This document shows, in pieces, positions 50,592 through 61,036 of a stretch of DNA of 64,000 bases; position 1 is the stretch's first letter, and every line of letters starts with the position of its first letter. Location: positions 6,003 to 70,002 of the forward strand of contig DATKLE010000068.1 in NCBI GenBank assembly GCA_035542575.1. The letters are read 5' to 3'. This DNA is from JAIQET01 sp035542575. Lineage in GTDB: Bacteria > Acidobacteriota > Terriglobia > Terriglobales > Acidobacteriaceae. The notes beneath the pieces are model-generated. The model saw nothing but the letters and a program-made list of their open reading frames with translations, was not told where the DNA came from and did no database searches. The translations under genes and the position numbers were made by a program.

Positions 50592-53306
50592 ATGATTGGC
50601 CAAACCATCTCCCATTACCGCATCGTCGAAAAGCTCGGCGGTGGCGGCATGGGCGTGGTTTACAAGGCCGAAGACACCCGCCTGCACCGTTTCGTCGCTC
50701 TCAAGTTCCTGCCCGATGAGGTGGCCCGCGACCCGCAGACGTTGAGCCGTTTCCAGCGCGAGGCCCAGGCCGCCTCCGCACTCAATCATCCCGGAATCTG
50801 CACGATCTACGACATCGGCGAGGAGGGCGGCCAGGCGTTCATCGTCATGGAATACCTGGACGGGATCACGCTGAAGCATCTCATCGCGGGTCGTGCCCTG
50901 GAGGTCGAAAATCTCCTGTCGTTGGCGGTTGAAGTCGCCGACGCTCTCGACGCCGCTCACGCCGAAGGCATCATCCATCGCGACATCAAGCCCGGCAACA
51001 TCTTCGTGACCAAGCGCGGTCACACCAAGATCCTCGACTTCGGGCTGGCCAAAGTCACTCGGGAGACCAGCGCGATGTCCACCGAGGCGGTGCTTGCCGA
51101 AGCCACCTCGCCGGTCAGCGCCAAAGACCTCACCAGCCCGGGCACCGCTGTCGGCACCGTGGCGTACATGTCTCCCGAACAGGCCAAGGGCAAGGAACTG
51201 GACACCCGCAGCGACCTCTTCTCCTTCGGAGCGGTGCTCTACGAAATGGCCACTGGGACTCTACCCTTCCACGGGGACACCTCGGCGACCATCTTCGACG
51301 GCATCCTCAACCGCGCTCCGATTCCGCCCATTCGCCTGAATCCGAAGTTGCCGCCGAAACTCGAGGACACGATCAGCAGACTGTTGGAGAAAGACCGCGA
51401 CCTGCGCTACCAATCCGCCGCCGAGCTGCGCAGCGACCTGAAGCGGCTGAAGCGCGACACCGAGTCGGGACGCCAGCCGGTTTCCGAATCCGCCAGCACT
51501 CCCGCCGCAACCGTTCCTGCCGCCGACCTCACTTCCAGCGGCTCCGTCTTGCTGCACGCCGCCAAGCAGCACAAAACCGGCATCGGCCTGGTCTTGGCGG
51601 TAGTCGTCGTCGTCCTGGTCGCCGCCGGATTCGGAATCTACTCCCTGTTCTTCTCCGGTCGCAATCTGCCGTACCAGAACATCAAGCTCACCAAGGTCAG
51701 CGGCACCCATAACGCCCGCATTGCCGCCATGTCCCCCGACGGAAAGTACATGGCCTACGTCCTCAACGACGAAGGACTGGAGTCATTGTGGCTGCGCCAC
51801 CTCGCCAGCGACAGCAACGTGCAGATCGTCCCTGCCGCCCACGTCCAGTACAATGCTCTGCGCTTCGCGCCGGACGGCAGTTCTATCTATTACTCCCATA
51901 CCGAACCGACCAGCGGACCTCAATCTCTGGAGTATGACCTCTACCGCACACCGGTGCTGGGTGGAGGCGCGCAGCTGCTGGTCAAAGATATCGACAGTGA
52001 CCCAAGCTTCTCTCCTGATGGGCAGCGTTTTGTCTTCGAGCGCTCCAATAACCCGGAGCCCGGCAAGTTCAATGTGCTGATTGCCAACGCCGATGGCACG
52101 AATGAAAAAGTCCTGGCCAGCGGACCCATCAGCGAAACCCTCGCAGATCCCCTCTGGTCGCCCGACGGCAAGACCATCTCCGCCTACCAGATCCCCGGCA
52201 CAGCGAATCTGGGCACGATCGTCTCCATCGACCCCACTACCGGGAGCCGCAAACCGATTTACGTGTCCAAGGATGCCATCCTCTCAGACGCGGCCTGGTT
52301 GCCCAGCGGCAAAGCCCTGGTGGTCATCTTCACGAATCTCGACTTGCAGTTCCGCCGCAACCAGATCGGGTTGATCAGCTACCCCGCCGGACAGTCCCGG
52401 GTCATTACAGCCGACACCAACGATTACAGCGCGTTGAGCGTTTCTTCCGACGGTTCGACCATCGCGGCCATCATGCGTCAGTCCGATCGTCAACTTTATG
52501 TAAGCCCCGGTGAAAAAGCAGACTACTCCGACGCCCGGCGAATCCCCTCCGATGAGCTCCACGAGTCCGTAGCCTGGACGCGCGACGGCAACGTTCTCGT
52601 GGAAAAAGATGCTGGAATCGAACTGATGGGTCTCGATGGCAAGACGACCAGCGCCCTGTCGGCGGCCACGGGAGAACCTTTTGGTTGTTCGGACGGGCAC
52701 GTCGTATTCGCCCGCGGCGATGTCAAGGCGCTTACCCTCAACATCTGGAGCAGCCAGGCGGACGGCACCGACCTCCGGCAACTGAGCCAGGGTAGAGACG
52801 ATGAGAATGCCGCGTGCTCACCCGATGCCAAGTGGGTCTTCTACGTCGTCCGGCCAACTCGCACCCTGATGAAAGTGCCCATCAACGGTGGGACGCCGCA
52901 ACGCGTGACCAGTACCTTTGTGGAGTTTGGCGGGCACTTCGATTTCGCCCCCGACGGAAGAACTTTGGTCCTGGGCACCTACGACTTCAAGGCGCAGAGA
53001 CCGAACATTTCACTGCTCTCTACCGATTCCGGCCAAGTGTTGCGCACTTTTGAGTACGACCCGCGGCACTCTGGACAACTGCGCTTCAGTCCGGACGGCA
53101 AAGGCATCGTTTACCCCATCCGCGAGAAGGGAGTCGACAATCTCTGGCTGCAACCACTGGACGGCACTCGCGGCCGGCAACTGACCAACTTCGATTCCCT
53201 CAAGATTTTCTCCTACCGGTGGTCGCTCGACGGTAAGCGCCTGGCCCTGGTGCGCGGGGACTCGCCGTCCGATGTGGTGCTGATCCAGGAAGCTGCCAGG
53301 AAATAA
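50592..53306 (+). CDS. Transmembrane Ser/Thr protein kinase with C-terminal PD40/TolB-like propeller
   Basis: 904 residues. The kinase domain spans about 9-275: glycine loop GGGGMGVVYK, Lys38, HRDIKPGN with D131, and DFG at 149-151 (DFGLAKV). A Thr/Ser-rich activation segment precedes GTVAYMSPEQAKG. A single helix (about 328-355, GLVLAVVVVVLVAAGFGIYS) spans the membrane. The outside part is a beta-propeller built from PD40-like repeats (MSPDGKYMAYV, FSPDGQRFVFE, WSPDGKTISAY, FSPDGKGIVYP). Such kinases are expanded in Acidobacteria and probably sense an extracytoplasmic ligand. It stands alone, with no substrate or phosphatase gene adjacent. Confidence 0.93.
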   Translation: MIGQTISHYRIVEKLGGGGMGVVYKAEDTRLHRFVALKFLPDEVARDPQTLSRFQREAQAASALNHPGICTIYDIGEEGGQAFIVMEYLDGITLKHLIAGRALEVENLLSLAVEVADALDAAHAEGIIHRDIKPGNIFVTKRGHTKILDFGLAKVTRETSAMSTEAVLAEATSPVSAKDLTSPGTAVGTVAYMSPEQAKGKELDTRSDLFSFGAVLYEMATGTLPFHGDTSATIFDGILNRAPIPPIRLNPKLPPKLEDTISRLLEKDRDLRYQSAAELRSDLKRLKRDTESGRQPVSESASTPAATVPAADLTSSGSVLLHAAKQHKTGIGLVLAVVVVVLVAAGFGIYSLFFSGRNLPYQNIKLTKVSGTHNARIAAMSPDGKYMAYVLNDEGLESLWLRHLASDSNVQIVPAAHVQYNALRFAPDGSSIYYSHTEPTSGPQSLEYDLYRTPVLGGGAQLLVKDIDSDPSFSPDGQRFVFERSNNPEPGKFNVLIANADGTNEKVLASGPISETLADPLWSPDGKTISAYQIPGTANLGTIVSIDPTTGSRKPIYVSKDAILSDAAWLPSGKALVVIFTNLDLQFRRNQIGLISYPAGQSRVITADTNDYSALSVSSDGSTIAAIMRQSDRQLYVSPGEKADYSDARRIPSDELHESVAWTRDGNVLVEKDAGIELMGLDGKTTSALSAATGEPFGCSDGHVVFARGDVKALTLNIWSSQADGTDLRQLSQGRDDENAACSPDAKWVFYVVRPTRTLMKVPINGGTPQRVTSTFVEFGGHFDFAPDGRTLVLGTYDFKAQRPNISLLSTDSGQVLRTFEYDPRHSGQLRFSPDGKGIVYPIREKGVDNLWLQPLDGTRGRQLTNFDSLKIFSYRWSLDGKRLALVRGDSPSDVVLIQEAARK

Positions 53307-53318
53307 CCGCGATCCTGC

Positions 53319-54065
53319 CTACTGGCACGACAACGCCGGTTTGCCCGCATCGGGATTTGGCTCAGCCGTGATTGCGATCACCGGATGCACCTCCCACAGC
53401 GTGGCCGCCTTCTGGTGACACTGCTTCTTGCCCCGCCCGCCGCCGGGATCGCTCCCCGAGTGCGCGCTGTCCCAGAACAACTGTCCGACCACCGTGACCC
53501 TCGGCGGATGCGCAATGCAGGTGCCGCTGTCGGAGACGGACTTCAATTTCAGGATCTTCATCACGTCCGCCCTTGCCTGTGTCACCTTGGCTTTGAGATC
53601 GGCATCGTCCACGAATTGCGGGTCAGGGATCTCCACGATGACGCACCCCTCGCGTTCATCGCGGGTTTCGCCGATCTGGATGTGGTAATCGCCGTCTTCG
53701 AAGTCGTTGTGCGTCTGGTTAAAGGACGCTTCGCGGGCAATCAGTTGCAGGTAGCCGTGCTGCACCGAGAGCAACTGGCCTTCGCGCAGGCCTCCCTTCA
53801 CCTGGGAATGGACTTTGTTCTGATGCTCGTCGCGGCTCGCTTTCGATTCCGACGTGAACAGCGGCGGCAGGTTCTTAAGTTTCGAGATAGTGACCGACTT
53901 GGGAGTCTGGCTCAGGTCTGCGCTGGTCTTTACCGGCCATCGGTCGTGACCCGGCCCGATGTTCTTCTCCTTTGCCGTTCCCGAAACTACCAGCAGCAAA
54001 CCCACGCCGCACAAGTTGACAGCGGTGCGGAGCAGTTTTCGCGTCGTGCCAGATACAGTCCTCAT
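53319..54065 (-). CDS. Secreted protein of unknown function with C-terminal WEVHP motif
   Basis: About 248 residues from ATG 54065, which follows GGAGG 5 nt upstream. The N-terminal hydrophobic stretch (LCGVGLLLVVSGTA) is a signal or anchor. The C-terminal part (PPRVTVVGQLFWDSAHSGSD, then ATLWEVHPVIAI) contains the WE(V/I)HP motif that I associate with a domain found in many secreted bacterial proteins, often with OB-fold-like neighbours. Two Cys pairs (C-I-A-H, QCHQ) are present. No catalytic residues can be named. It converges with the kinase gene. Confidence 0.6.
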   Translation of the reverse strand: MRTVSGTTRKLLRTAVNLCGVGLLLVVSGTAKEKNIGPGHDRWPVKTSADLSQTPKSVTISKLKNLPPLFTSESKASRDEHQNKVHSQVKGGLREGQLLSVQHGYLQLIAREASFNQTHNDFEDGDYHIQIGETRDEREGCVIVEIPDPQFVDDADLKAKVTQARADVMKILKLKSVSDSGTCIAHPPRVTVVGQLFWDSAHSGSDPGGGRGKKQCHQKAATLWEVHPVIAITAEPNPDAGKPALSCQ

Positions 54066-54290
54066 GGAATCCTCCATCGTCAAACCTGGATTGGGGGAAG
54101 GACTCCGGGGCCGTGCAGTCTGGCGGCCATTATAGTACCGGCCTCGGCTTTCTCTTGGGATTATTCAGGGGTCGCGCCTGGTCAGCAAAGAGGTACTGCA
54201 GCCAACCGCGGCGGCGACTCCCCTTCCGACGTGGTGAAGCGGAGAAGAAGGCTCGCCGACCCAACCCCCGGGGCTTGACCTTCCTCACTC

Positions 54291-55175
54291 TCACCCACCC
54301 AACCGGTTCCATCCATAATCCGCCCCGATCAAGCGGAATAGCCGCTCGTTTTCCGGCGCAAAAACCGCCTGCAGACGTGCGCGCACCGCCGCGTCCAGGG
54401 GGGGATAACGCAGCGCACTGTATTTCGGGAAACGACGCAGAGCGTATCTGGATAAGCCCAGAAAGCCTAGCACTTCCTCGTACACCTCGAGTGTCTGACG
54501 CGCCAGGCGCTCGCTGGCAAGAACCATCACATTGCGGCGCGGGAAGAGGGCCAAGACCTGCTCCATCTGCTGGGCGTAGTACCCGCGCATGACATAGGAG
54601 AAGTTCTGGTGAGCAAAGCTGTAGTACGTGGGCTCCGCTCGCATTCTCTCGGCCTCTCCTGCCAATCGTTCCGGCTCCCGGTCAAGCGCCTCGGCAAACG
54701 ACGCAACCGGCTCCCGCCCCAACGCCCTCTCATGTTGAAAGTGGGAATAGGCGCGGTCCACCGGGTTGCGCAAAACCACAAGAATCTTCACTTCGGGGAG
54801 ATCATGCGCCACGCGGCCCAGCGCCAAAGGATGCGCCATGTAATACGGAGTCGCTTCTCCTGTAGTCGCGTCCCCGCCCTGCTGCAGTTTCCCGGGCCAG
54901 CGCGCCGCAAAGTGTCCCTGGTACCACTTCATGCCGCGTTGGTAATTGTTGTCGAAGTAATGAATCTCTTCAGTCGCCGCTCGCCGCACAGACGGATGGG
55001 ACACCAGGTATTCGTAGAGAGAACTGGTTCCGCTGCGCTGCGCCCCAACCACAATCCATGAGGGCAGCATCCTCCACTGGCTGGTGACCTGACCCCAGGC
55101 AACCCGCGCTCGAACCCATCCCAGCCTTGCAGCCGCGGTCCGAAGCTGGCGCGAAACCTCCGTCCTCGAGATCAA
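54291..55175 (-). CDS. PAPS-dependent sulfotransferase domain protein
   Basis: 294 residues. The 5' phosphosulfate loop is VVGAQRSGTSSLYEYL at about 42-57, and the 3' phosphate motif is VVLRNPVDRAYSHFQHE. EEIHYFDNNYQRGMKWY matches the heparan-sulfate-type sulfotransferase group. It would put sulfate on a sugar or other acceptor. No capsule or PAPS gene is near. The start is uncertain: TTG 55175 lacks support, and ATG 55070 (MLPSWIVVG) would trim directly to the core. Gap 54084-54290 upstream of the neighbour holds no gene. Confidence 0.85.
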   Translation of the reverse strand: MISRTEVSRQLRTAAARLGWVRARVAWGQVTSQWRMLPSWIVVGAQRSGTSSLYEYLVSHPSVRRAATEEIHYFDNNYQRGMKWYQGHFAARWPGKLQQGGDATTGEATPYYMAHPLALGRVAHDLPEVKILVVLRNPVDRAYSHFQHERALGREPVASFAEALDREPERLAGEAERMRAEPTYYSFAHQNFSYVMRGYYAQQMEQVLALFPRRNVMVLASERLARQTLEVYEEVLGFLGLSRYALRRFPKYSALRYPPLDAAVRARLQAVFAPENERLFRLIGADYGWNRLGG

Positions 55176-55336
55176 TCCGATACGCCCCCGGCCATGCCTC
55201 TCATCATAGCAATAGGAAAAGCGGCACCTTGATTTGAGTCATACCGGAAGGATTCAACCATCGGCCGGAGGATCGAGGAGGTCGCAGCGACGGCGAGGGA
55301 ATGTCACAGGCCCATTGCTTGACGGATACGGAGCCG

Positions 55337-55765
55337 TTATCGCCTCTCCCGCAACTGCGGTACTGCCCCCATCTGCGACAAGAAGCTAAACGTGTCCAAC
55401 ACCTGCCACACCTCAATACATTGGCCCGCCTCGAAAAGCTGAATGTGAATTCCTGCGGCGGTCACCAATTTTCCCGTGGCCGGCACTCCCAGGAACTCGC
55501 CCTTGTGGGTGCCGTAAAAGGTGAAGCGATGGGCCAGTTTCTCGCCGTCGGCCAGGATGTCGTTGATCTCCACTCGCATATCGGGGAAGCCGTTGAGCAG
55601 ACGCGTGTAGTGGTCCCTCAGCCCCGGGACGCCCGGCCGGATGCGGCTGGAGAAGCCGTGGTGGATGACCGAGTTGCTGTACATCTGCAGATACCCGTCC
55701 AGGTCCCTTACCTTGAATCGAAGGCTGGCGCGTTGCAGCAGATCGATGTTCTCCTGGCGAGGCAT
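55337..55765 (-). CDS. SnoaL-like / ester cyclase family protein
   Basis: 142 residues. NTF2-like fold of the SnoaL polyketide-cyclase group: NIDLLQRASLRFKVRDLDGYLQMY, then VIHHGFSSRIRPGVPGLRDHY, FPDMRVEINDILADGEKLAHRFTFYGTHKGEFLGVPATGK and QVLDTFSFLSQMG. These proteins act on small ring substrates in catabolism or just bind them. The ATG at 55765 has no strong ribosome-binding site. A repeat and a terminator follow on the far side of the next gene. Confidence 0.82.
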   Translation of the reverse strand: MPRQENIDLLQRASLRFKVRDLDGYLQMYSNSVIHHGFSSRIRPGVPGLRDHYTRLLNGFPDMRVEINDILADGEKLAHRFTFYGTHKGEFLGVPATGKLVTAAGIHIQLFEAGQCIEVWQVLDTFSFLSQMGAVPQLRERR

Positions 55766-55834
55766 GCTGCCAGATTATTCCGGACACATCCTGGAACAAG
55801 TGTGAAGAAGGGTGCGCCATTCATTACTCAGGTA

Positions 55835-55875
55835 CCTGGAGGAAAGCTTGCCCTGAGCAGTGCCGAAGGGCCAGC
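55835..55875. repeat. Fragment of dispersed repeat (CCTGAGC...CGAAGG core)
   Basis: TTGCCCTGAGCAGTGCCGAAGGGCC matches the core of the elements near 33130 and 46855, with a 1-2 base difference. It lies between the SnoaL-like gene start and the radical SAM gene terminator. Confidence 0.5.
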
Positions 55876-55887
55876 CTCCGGCGAATG

Positions 55888-55911
55888 AAAAAGGCCGCCA
55901 GTTCGGCGGCC
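55888..55911 (-). terminator. Rho-independent terminator of the radical SAM gene
   Basis: On the minus strand GGCCGCC-GAACT-GGCGGCC is followed by TTTTT. The 7-bp GC stem (55893-55899 / 55905-55911) and T-tract (55888-55892) lie 27 bp after the stop codon. Confidence 0.85.
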
Positions 55912-55937
55912 TCCTTGAAACTCTGCAGCCTTGAAAT

Positions 55938-58073
<2,136 letters not shown>

Positions 58074-58145
58074 TTCGGTTCCCCCAAGTCGCGCACGCAG
58101 ACAGACTCTCCACAGACAGCTTTGCAAACAAGTGCGCTTGCCAAA

Positions 58146-58151
58146 AGTATA
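58146..58151 (-). promoter_or_regulatory. Putative -10 box (TATACT) of the radical SAM gene
   Basis: TATACT on the minus strand, 72 nt before the ATG. The 256-bp gap 58074-58329 otherwise contains no gene. Confidence 0.4.
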
Positions 58152-58329
58152 GGGAAGGTGTATGCCGGGGGACTACCGAATGCCATTAAAACGTTGAAAT
58201 TATTGGTTGTACGGTGCTTGTGGGGGCTGAATGGGGGGAATCGGGGGTCGAATGGACGGCTGCCGGTACCCCGTAGAAACGGAATGGTTTACACGCAAGA
58301 AACCGTGCCCGTGAGGCGCGAGGTGGCCT

Positions 58330-58812
58330 CTAAAGTTCCCGATACATGACTAACGCGCTCACATAGCCGAAAGTCGGATGCGAGAAAGCCTCCGGAATGC
58401 ATCCGATGACTCCGAATCCAAGGCTCTCCCAAAGGCGGACGGCGCGGCTGTTCTTGCTCACGACAAAGTTGAACTGCATGGCGCGAAAACCTCGTGCCTT
58501 GGCGTGTTCCAGGGAATGCGCGCACATGGCGCGGGCGACCCCTCGCCCCGTGGCGTGGGCGGCGGTCATATACCCGCAGTTCGCCACGTGCGATCCGCCG
58601 CCCTTCTGGTTGGGGCGAAGGTAGTAGGTGCCCAGAATCTGCCCGGCTTCCCCGGCGACGAATACCTCGTGATCCGCTCCGAACCAGTAAGCCAGCGCCT
58701 GCTCGCGATTCATCTCGCGCGGCAGGGTGTAGGTTTCGCCCGCGCGGATCACCGGTTCCAGAATGCGCCAGATGGCATCGTGGTCTGATTCCCTCGCCGG
58801 ACGGATATCCAC
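58330..58812 (-). CDS. GNAT-family N-acetyltransferase
   Basis: 160 residues from GTG 58812. The acetyl-CoA loop is GRGVARAMC, and the flanking strands GSHVANCGYMTAAHATGRG and QFNFVVSKNSRAVRLWESLGF are typical GNAT. IRPARESDHDAIWRIL starts the fold. It probably acetylates a small molecule or protein amine; the substrate is unknown. GAGAAG lies just before the GTG. The frame is open upstream to 58953, but that is antisense to the S10 peptidase gene. Its promoter shares the -10 region with that gene. Confidence 0.85.
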   Translation of the reverse strand: MDIRPARESDHDAIWRILEPVIRAGETYTLPREMNREQALAYWFGADHEVFVAGEAGQILGTYYLRPNQKGGGSHVANCGYMTAAHATGRGVARAMCAHSLEHAKARGFRAMQFNFVVSKNSRAVRLWESLGFGVIGCIPEAFSHPTFGYVSALVMYREL

Positions 58813-58831
58813 GCTTCTCAGGGTACCGCGA

Positions 58832-58838
58832 TAGAATA
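58832..58838. promoter_or_regulatory. Overlapping divergent -10 boxes (TAGAAT plus / TATTCT minus)
   Basis: TAGAATA at 58832-58838 gives TAGAAT on the plus strand (58832-58837) and TATTCT on the minus strand (58838-58833). The two genes start 32 bp apart. On the plus side 7 nt separate the box from ATG 58845, so that mRNA should be leaderless. Confidence 0.5.
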
Positions 58839-58844
58839 TCCCGC

Positions 58845-60365
58845 ATGAGAATCGCTTCCCTCGTCGCTTTATCGTTAGCCTTCGCTTGCACTTCCTGGCC
58901 CCAGGGCCGCGGAGGGCGCGGCGGCCAGACCGCCGAAACGCCCCCGAGTGCACGCACGGGTACGCTACCGCCCGAAACTACCTCGGTCACCCACCGCAGC
59001 ATCAAGATCGGCAACGAGGCGATCAACTACACGGCCACCGCCGCCAACTACATCATCAAGGACGACAACGGCAACGCTAAGGCCAGCATGTTCTTCGCCG
59101 CCTACACCAAGGACGGCATCACCGACCCGGCGCGCCGTCCGATCGCGTTCGTCTACAACGGCGGCCCCGGCTCGGGCTCGCTTTTCACCCACATGGGCCT
59201 CGGCCCGCGCCGCATCGTGCTCACCGACGACGGCCACGGCATGCCTGCGCCTTATTCGATCACCGACAACGACAGCACGTTCCTCGACGCCACCGACCTG
59301 GTGTTCATCGACGCCATCGGCACCGGATACTCGCGGCCGGGCCCGGGCGAAAATCCCGCCCAGTTCTACGGCGTCACCCAGGATGCACAGTGGTTCGCCG
59401 ATTTCATCTACCAGTACCTGACGCGCAACGAGCGCTGGAGCTCGCCGAAATTCCTGATCGGCGAAAGCTACGGCACCACGCGCAGCGCGCAGCTCTCCAA
59501 CACGCTCCAGCATCGCCACCAGATCTATCTCAACGGCGTCGTGCTGGTCAGCAGCGTCGGCTTCGGCAACTGGGGCGCGGACGACCGCACGATTTTCTTT
59601 CTGCCGACGTTCATCACATCCGCCTGGTATCACAAGCTGCTGCCGCCCGAGTTACAAAAGCTGACCATCGAGCAGATCGCGCAGCAGGCCCGTGATTTCG
59701 CGCACGGCGAATACGCGCAGGCGCTGGAAAAAGGCGACGAGATCTCACCCGCCGAGTATCAGAAGGTGGTGAAGGACCTGTCTCGCATGACCGGCCTCTC
59801 CGCCAAATACATCGAAGAGACCAACCTGCGCATCAACCCGCAGCGCTGGTTCAAGGAGCTGCTCCGCGACAAGCGCAAGACCGTCGGCCGCCTGGATTCC
59901 CGTTTCACCGGCATGGACGCCGACGCCGCCGGCGAGCGCAACGAGTACGATTCCAGCGAGGCAAGCTACGAAGGCGCGTACTCCGCCATGTTCCAGGATT
60001 ACGTCCGCAAAGAGCTGAAGTGGAACAGCGAGGCTTACTACGCGATCACCGGCAATGTCCGTCCCTGGGACCAGGGACAGCCGGGCGGTCCCGCCGAAGC
60101 CCTGCGCTCCGCCATGACCGAACAGGGCACCATGCGCGTGCTGGTCGTGGCGGGCTACTACGACCTGGCGACGCCCTTCAACGGTATCGAGACGACGGTG
60201 AGCCACATGGGTCTCGAGCCGTCCATCCGCAAGAACATCAGCTTCGCGTATTACGAAGCAGGCCACATGATGTACATCGACAAGAAAGCCCGCGAGAAGC
60301 TGCACAAAGATGTCGATGCCTTCATCAATACGAGCTACAAAGACGTAGTCCGCTCGTCGAACTAG
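58845..60365 (+). CDS. Secreted S10-family serine carboxypeptidase-like protein
   Basis: 506 residues. A signal peptide (ASLVALSLAFACTSWPQ) is followed by a Gly/Arg-rich linker. The alpha/beta-hydrolase core has the oxyanion motif NGGPGSGS at 105-112, nucleophile GESYGT with S208, the acid in YYDLATP, and the His in EAGHMMY near the C-terminus. It removes C-terminal residues from peptides, probably in the periplasm. ATG 58845 is preferred over longer frames, which run antisense to the GNAT gene. A perfect 9-bp hairpin follows the stop. Confidence 0.92.
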   Translation: MRIASLVALSLAFACTSWPQGRGGRGGQTAETPPSARTGTLPPETTSVTHRSIKIGNEAINYTATAANYIIKDDNGNAKASMFFAAYTKDGITDPARRPIAFVYNGGPGSGSLFTHMGLGPRRIVLTDDGHGMPAPYSITDNDSTFLDATDLVFIDAIGTGYSRPGPGENPAQFYGVTQDAQWFADFIYQYLTRNERWSSPKFLIGESYGTTRSAQLSNTLQHRHQIYLNGVVLVSSVGFGNWGADDRTIFFLPTFITSAWYHKLLPPELQKLTIEQIAQQARDFAHGEYAQALEKGDEISPAEYQKVVKDLSRMTGLSAKYIEETNLRINPQRWFKELLRDKRKTVGRLDSRFTGMDADAAGERNEYDSSEASYEGAYSAMFQDYVRKELKWNSEAYYAITGNVRPWDQGQPGGPAEALRSAMTEQGTMRVLVVAGYYDLATPFNGIETTVSHMGLEPSIRKNISFAYYEAGHMMYIDKKAREKLHKDVDAFINTSYKDVVRSSN

Positions 60366-60369
60366 GCCT

Positions 60370-60391
60370 TTGTAGGGCCTACCCTACAAAA
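60370..60391. terminator. Perfect hairpin between convergent genes, possible bidirectional terminator
   Basis: TTTGTAGGG-CCTA-CCCTACAAA is a perfect 9-bp stem with a 4-nt loop and A/T ends on both sides. It lies 4 bp after the S10 stop and 3 bp before the methyltransferase stop. It has no long T-tract, so efficiency is uncertain. Confidence 0.6.
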
Positions 60392-60394
60392 CGC

Positions 60395-61036
60395 CTATTT
60401 CACCGCCAGCCAGGCGAGAAAGAGCCCGTCAGGCTCGACGTCTTCCCAATAAGAGATAAACCGGCTCGACACTTCCTGGCAGTGTCTCCCGAGCAGCCGT
60501 TCCAGCTCCTTCCGCGAGAACCACTTCTCCCACTCGGGAGTCTTCAGCCGCCCCCAATGCTCCGCGTTCTTGTCGATGATCGCGATGCGCCCGCCGGGCT
60601 TCACCACCCGGCAGATCTCGCTCACGGCTTTATCGATCTCGACTGCGTGCTCCAGCGACTCCGTGGCATAGGCTCCATCGAACCAGCCGTCTTCGAAAGG
60701 CAGCTCGGTCATCGACCCCGCCCGCGTACGGATCCCTGCCGGCACGTGCCGCAGCATCTCTTCAGAGATGTCCAGCCCCCAGATCTCCGCGCGGGGTTCC
60801 TGTTCCAGAAAGATCCGCGCGAAGCGCCCCTTGCCGCACCCGACGTCGAGCACGCGGCGCCCGGACAGATCGCCCAAGTGCTCGCGGATCAGCTTGACAT
60901 GATAGATGCGCGGGTCGATGGTCGAGGGAAAATGCTCTTCGTCGGCTGCGGCTTCATCGAAGGAGGATTGAATCCGCGCGCGCAACTCGGGAGTGAGCTG
61001 CGCGGCGGGTTTACGGAAAAGATGCTTCCAGTTCAC
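60395..61036 (-). CDS. Class I SAM-dependent methyltransferase
   Basis: 213 residues from GTG 61036. The SAM-binding GxGxG loop is LDVGCGKGRFARIFLE, motif II is WGLDISEEML, then LPFEDGWFDGAYATESLEHAVE and KPGGRIAIID. This is the UbiE/Methyltransf_11 type. An N-terminal region (KPAAQLTPELRARIQ) may bind the acceptor. The GTG overlaps the TGA of the phosphofructokinase gene by 4 bp, so the two are coupled; a functional link is not clear. The acceptor is unknown. Confidence 0.88.
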   Translation of the reverse strand: MNWKHLFRKPAAQLTPELRARIQSSFDEAAADEEHFPSTIDPRIYHVKLIREHLGDLSGRRVLDVGCGKGRFARIFLEQEPRAEIWGLDISEEMLRHVPAGIRTRAGSMTELPFEDGWFDGAYATESLEHAVEIDKAVSEICRVVKPGGRIAIIDKNAEHWGRLKTPEWEKWFSRKELERLLGRHCQEVSSRFISYWEDVEPDGLFLAWLAVK

